Assembly (NCBI GenBank): GCA_963681505.1
Contig: OY811977.1
Coordinates: forward strand, 4,192,352 to 4,256,351
Length of the DNA: 64,000 nucleotides
Direction of reading: 5' to 3'
DNA from: Eunapius fragilis
Taxonomy: Eukaryota; Porifera; Demospongiae; Spongillida; Spongillidae
The translations under genes were made by a program, and so were the position numbers. Positions 59,670 through 64,000 of this stretch are shown here, piece by piece. Below the pieces are notes generated by a model. It was not told where the DNA came from. It saw nothing but the letters and a program-made list of their open reading frames with translations, and ran no database searches. Position 1 is the first letter of the stretch; each line of letters opens with the position of its first letter.

Positions 59670-60523
59670 CAAGTAAATAAAAACATTCTCTACGAGAAAG
59701 TTGGTGGGATATAGGATTTGATTATGACATTGGTGGTGTAAAAAGCAAGGAAACAAGGTCTTATCAGAAGGGAAAATGTCATAGTCCTATATTTAGCACA
59801 TTTCTAGGACATGTGTTGTTTGTGTGCTAAATATAGGACTATGACATTTTCCCTTCTGATAAGACCTTGTTTCCTTGCTTTTTACACCACCAATGTCATA
59901 ATCAAATCCTATATCCCACCAACTTTCTCGTAGAGAATGTTTTTATTTACTTGTTTTCTTTATTTTTTTTCATACCCATTTAATTATACAAGACATTAGT
60001 CTCGTACCCAGACCGTCTATGACGTAAGCGATTATCGCTGTAAACAGTATAATCACTACGTCCATACGTATGGACGTAGTGTTTACAGCGATAATCGCTT
60101 ACGTCATAGACGGTCTGGGTACGAGACTAACAAGACATAGGAGGCTGATAGTCGATTGTTTATCAAAGTATTATATTATATAAAAGCGAGTCCTCCAGCC
60201 GATTCTGAAGCTATTGGTGAAATTTTCATCGCTTAGAAATGTTCCTGTCCTGAGTTATGCGGGGGCAAGAAGGAGAAGACGACCCGCCCCTTGTTCCGAG
60301 ACTGGGTACGAGGACGGGCAGTACACTCTTGTTCTCAACAACCACGCGGTTCAGCGACATGAAACAAAAACGAAACTACTCATTTTTGACTTCTAGATCG
60401 ATTGCTAAAACAAGCTACACGACCCGATCGTCGGGAGTGTTGTTACAGACGGGTCGCGTTTTTTTAATGACATTCATAGTCGGGGTCAAATCCTATATGG
60501 AAGTTTCTAACGAAACTTCCGAT
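59670..60523 (-). mobile_element. Hairpin-segment-palindrome unit, copy F
   Basis: Palindrome at 59670-59953 (CAAGTAAATAAA..TTTATTTACTTG), spacer carrying a nested MITE, the conserved segment (TCCTCCAGCCGATTCTGAAG on), and the end hairpin GGAAGTTTCTAACGAAACTTCC then GAT. Same order as copy D, reverse of A. It lies inside the P-like transposase remnant. Confidence 0.82.
59997..60129. mobile_element. TAGTCTC-family MITE, 133 bp, recent
   Basis: Almost perfect palindrome from TAGTCTCGTACCCAGACC to GGTCTGGGTACGAGACTA. A perfect 9-bp target duplication ACAAGACAT lies at 59988-59996 and 60130-60138. It is nested in the spacer of copy F, so it is younger than F. Confidence 0.95.
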
Positions 60524-61292
60524 TAACACTCAAGGTATTTATGATTGCATACACAATGTATATCAGGACTGCATTACAGTTTTATTTATAGTTCTGTATT
60601 CCTGTCCATTTTAACAGTGGTTGAAGGAAGAATTTCTATGGTATCTAAGCACATGGGAAAAGGAAGTTGAGCAACAAGCAGGTTTACTCGTTCCATGAAA
60701 ATCAATGTTGAAGCACGCAAAGGATTAAAGATGACAGGTATTACACATATTATTTTTAGGTTTTCATTTTTACTTTAGTTCAAGTTAACTCATTTGTTGT
60801 GTTAACTACCTGTCTACATCAAAATAAAAGCCTGGAGTGAAATTAAAGTGAAATTTTTTGTCAGGATCCTCTTGAGGCTTTCTTTGGAAAGCAAAGATAC
60901 AAAGGTGGTCGAAATGACAACCCATCCACTAAAGAATATTTGGACAACAGTCACCTTAAGGGTACAGCCTCACATGCACTAGATCCAGTTCGAGGATACA
61001 GTCCTAGGAAGAGAAAACACACCACTGAAGAAATTTTAGATAGGGATGCATTATATTTACCAAAGTGCAAAAGGTGTGCAAAACGATAAATGTCATTTTT
61101 AATACACTGAGTCTGTGTCATATACACAAAGTCAATAAAGTGTTATTCTGTATCAATGGTAATTTATATTGCATTCACATTTGCAAACACAATCATAAAT
61201 AAATTATGCCTACTGGTGGAAATGAGTTAATACAATTGTTAAAAGGATTGTGTAGTTGTTTCAGTGATGTATGTAATGACTTCAGTGGTTGT

Positions 61293-61560
61293 CTAATGCT
61301 TGCACTGCTTATAAATTTCAAGCCAGGCACCAGCGATGGAATGTCCTCTTATTGCAATCCACATATCTACAATTTCTCTCAAAAGCTCATCACAATGTTC
61401 CTGTTTGCAAATATCTGCAGATGGCATGCTCCAGTACAAGTGAACATTTTCAGCTTCTAACACAGAATGAAAAATATCATCCTTCACCTGTACATCATTC
61501 ATGTGATGTTGTGTTGAGGATTGCAGAGCAAATTTTAACTTATTCTGTACAATAAGTTCA
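61293..61560 (-). CDS. Fragment of an unidentified mobile-element-like protein
   Basis: The minus strand reads MNDVQVKDDIFHSV, ENVHLYWSMPSADICKQEHC and DELLREIVDMWIAIRGHSIA, ending at a stop after IYKQCKH. The block LL..IV..W..IRG.S.A..W.E.YK resembles, from memory, a C-terminal motif of zinc-finger transposon proteins in invertebrates. A start and upstream exons are not certain. Confidence 0.35.
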
Positions 61561-63700
61561 ACCTGTAGGAAAAATAGAAACGTACTGTCACTAATTTCAA
61601 ATAGATTGCCTCTATTTATTAGTTTAGTCTAAGTTACAGTGTATTGCAATAAGCTTGTTTCATCTCCTCTAACTACCGTTTTGATGAGGGACTCCACAAA
61701 ATTTGCTGACTTAACAGAATCACTTTTATTATGCTTTTTCAGAAGCTTATGTGGTACGTACCCTGCTGCATATTGAACTATATTCAGTTCATCTTCACTA
61801 CGAATAGTCCTTGGCTGTGGTTGTGCTTCTTGATAGGGGTGGCAACGACCTTGAAATCAAGCTTTCATACAATTTTTGGTTTACTCGTTGGTGTATAAAG
61901 GAAGAGAGATTTTCTTTGATTGAACTCGATCCAAATCGATACCAAACTTGTTGATCGTATGGAATGAAAGTTCACCCACAACTTTTGACGCTGAAAAGTT
62001 GGTGCACTACAAGTACTACCGGTAGGAACATAAATATTATACTTAGAGGGATTCGAAACAAACCCTAACAACACTAGTTAACACCTACACTCCGCACATT
62101 CGGGCACTATTTAGAATTCTGAACGATGGCTTGTGAAGATATCCTATAGACGACGGTAAGTAAACTTAGTTCGCATGCAACTCAAAAAGTGGTGTGTTTT
62201 CCTTAGCGGTACAGAATTTCATTGAAGCTGTTGACGCGATTTTAGTGGAGGAAAGCTACCAATTTCCATCTCCAGTGGCTTCCAATTGTTTAACGGCAGC
62301 TAATGTATTGAATATTTGGATGAAAAAGCCGGAGAACAACAGCATGCACTTATTAGTTAGTCAAATGCATGTGTACGTCTAATGAATTATAGGGATGAGG
62401 TAAATCCGAAAATGTAACTCTGGACAGGCCAGGTGTGGGTGTTGGCTATGTGTATTAGTAGAAAGATCTCAGTGGGAGAAATATGAACAAATAGGATATT
62501 TTACAAGTGATTGGATGCATGTGTATCAGAAATCTCTGACTTACAGAAATCGTTGATATTAATATATGCAGAAATTAATGATGCGGAAAACCGGTAGTAC
62601 TTTGAAATTTTATATAAAATTTCCCATAGTAGCACCACGATAGAAAATCAGACGTTGCTGTGTAAAAATCTATGCTCTATCTGGCAGTGGTATTGTATCA
62701 TTGTTAAATACAAACGTGACTACGTTATACCCGCAAGTTCTAATACGTGTTTAAAAAGCTGTTTTAATCAAATCGCGCTGTTACTAACGAGCAAACTATG
62801 TAAAACCTATGCGTTGCTGTGTAGAAACGCGACCACTATCCGATTTACTTTTTAAAAAAGGACTACAAGTTATCTAAAAGGCCGTAACACCCGCAAGTTT
62901 GACACTGGAAGCTACGCGCGAAGATAATTGTATCTCTTCTTCTGTACGTCGTCCAAAAAAACTTTAAACGTTGCCGAAATCTACACGCAATAAAGAATCC
63001 AGACACGTACCTTGTTTTGACGTAGCTAAAAAATAAAAATAAAAATCCAAAGGGGGAGGATAGCCAGTCACTCAATTAACAAGTGCGCGGATGGTAAATT
63101 CTTGCATGTACAGGGTTCAATGGCTCACGTGCGCCGTTTCCAATCCCTCTAAGTATAATATCTATGGTACCAGGAGTAGTTCTTTCTTCACGAGTAGTAG
63201 CGCCACCAAGCGCTTTAATTTCTCCAGTGCCCCCATAATCCCCATTACCGAAATAGCCAAATTCACTACTTTGTTCCTGACGTGTAGTGAAGAGGCGTGG
63301 TTATAAGTCACGTGATAGTGCTATCGCATGTGATACTGAGGCTGCGTGCGGCGATCGGCAGCTTGATCAATAGTCCGAGAAATCCAACGCGAGTTCTAGA
63401 GGTGAGCCCAATTAGTATTAATACTTAGTTGAAGCTTGTATTGTACACGGTCGCCATGATGGGATACACGTAATCTCGGGGCAGCCTACAATACCGCTAG
63501 CGGGAAGGGGCTGTGGCTGTGGTCGATGTTGGGTGTGCCCACGAGCTGGTTTGCTCATTATGTGGTTCTGTCACTGGACTTTTGGTCTCGAAATATTTGG
63601 TCCCGGTGTCGGAGCGGTGCGTGACTCCCTGGGATGAATGACTCCCCGGTCATTGATACCTTAGGCTCACGTGAGTCCCCCCTGACGCAATTGACTCCCC
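61561..63700. other. Fragments, no intact gene
   Basis: Includes an inverted pair of about 70 bp at 62005-62075 and 63120-63190. A 62-codon plus frame at 62194-62382 (NFIEAVDAILVEESYQFPSP) is unassigned. Otherwise nothing recognised. Confidence 0.45.
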
Positions 63701-63718
63701 ATGTGCTACAATAGAAAA

Positions 63719-63960
63719 ATGGAAGATTTTAGCAAAGAGCTAGGTATCGTAGAGAAATATTTGTTGCGCGGAGAGTATCCTGTTGGATTGACAAAAGCAG
63801 ACAAAGCAAATCTGAGAAGAAATGCCGCAATAACTTCAAGACAGAAGATGGGGTTTGTATTATCGAAAAAATGTGGAGACAGGTGACAAACAAGAGGATT
63901 CATTGTGGAGAATATGTGTTAGAACGTGTGAAGATAAAATGCGCATTCTCGAGTCCTGTC
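63719..63960 (+). pseudogene. Integrase-linked N-terminal region (KRBA2/GIN1-like), frameshifted, partial
   Basis: MEDFSKELGIVEKYLLRGEY and PVGLTKADKANLRR, then two frame changes (NNFKTEDGV, LYYRKNVETG, SLWRICVRTCEDKMRILESC) to CHAGLAG at a GTAATG donor-like site. The order YP.GLTK.....R, DGVLYYRK, RI..CH..  is what precedes the HHCC zinc-binding domain of Ty3/gypsy-derived integrases. The catalytic part would lie beyond the window. Two frameshifts indicate a pseudogene. Confidence 0.5.
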
Positions 63961-64000
63961 ATGCGGGTTTGGCAGGTAATGAAATGATGGAAAGGTGTGT

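Larger units (their letters stand above)
59512..61090 (+). pseudogene. P-element/THAP9-like transposase C-terminus, interrupted
   Basis: 59536-59600 reads DETTETEKFVAMFDKFFDCL followed by NV, then frame-shifted KRKPDLQPYHSISNA. The copy F unit (59670-60523) follows. Coding resumes at about 60617 with WLKEEFLWYLSTWEKEVEQQ and, one frame over, FTRSMKINVEARKGLKMT. After an intron ending TTTTTTGTCAG, 60866-61090 gives DPLEAFFGKQRYKGGRNDNP, ALDPVRGYSPRKRKH and a stop. MFDKFFDCLN and DPLE.FFG.QR.GGR.DNP are family landmarks of P-like transposases. Frameshifts and the insertion make it dead. Confidence 0.7.

Overview
This is eukaryotic nuclear DNA, almost certainly from an early-branching animal. 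The real genes are split by many short GT-AG introns, and the rest is AT-rich and full of microsatellites, MITEs and dead transposons. The gene content (NSF, an Ig/FN3 receptor, an NNMT-family methyltransferase) is animal-like, and the transposon style fits a demosponge. The sponge assignment is inference; nothing in the window proves it.

Layout. 1-13.0 kb: NSF on the minus strand, 21 coding exons with intact frame, running off the left edge inside the second AAA domain. Its introns are crowded with a self-complementary motif (ACATGTAC), a minisatellite, a 1.69-kb near-perfect palindrome and other foldback elements. 13-21 kb: a transposon graveyard holding a retroelement C-terminus, a hAT remnant nested in a foldback MITE, a TTAA-flanked MITE, a Ty3/gypsy pol end with LTR start, two mariner-like MITEs and a second decayed hAT transposase. 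21-30 kb: mostly unassigned, with long (CT)n, (GGT)n and (CA)n tracts, a 789-bp inverted-repeat element and one possible terminal exon. 30.2-31.8 kb: an NNMT/PNMT-type methyltransferase whose fifth-to-eighth codon region is split by an 807-bp palindromic MITE with a 9-bp target duplication; the MITE's own end supplies a new in-frame ATG. 31.8-39.4 kb: a pile-up of one mobile family made of a small terminal hairpin, a conserved ~350-bp segment and a ~290-bp palindrome, together with two inverted copies each of two accessory ORFs (basic RY-repeat, and acidic/proline-rich). 41.2-44.9 kb: a complete minus-strand type I membrane protein (signal peptide, about two Ig-like modules, five FN3, TM, short tail), nine exons, every intron in phase 1. 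46-50 kb and 56-58 kb: a segmental duplication carrying a small secreted DUF5648-like gene, intact on the right and frameshifted on the left. 50-56 kb: decayed repeats and a P-element/THAP9-like transposase remnant. 59.5-61.1 kb: a second P-element-like remnant interrupted by another copy of the hairpin-palindrome unit. 61-64 kb: fragments, ending in an integrase-type pseudogene.

The host genes are unrelated to each other (vesicle fusion, cell surface, small-molecule methylation, secretion), so there is no operon-like logic. The unifying theme is long foldback DNA. At least six families of palindromic elements occur, several nested in one another with readable target duplications. The recurrent asymmetric hairpin + segment + palindrome unit (copies at 2.0, 17.4, 31.9, 35.7 and 59.7 kb, with partial copies at 34.4 and 37.5 kb) is the best candidate for an undescribed mobile system.
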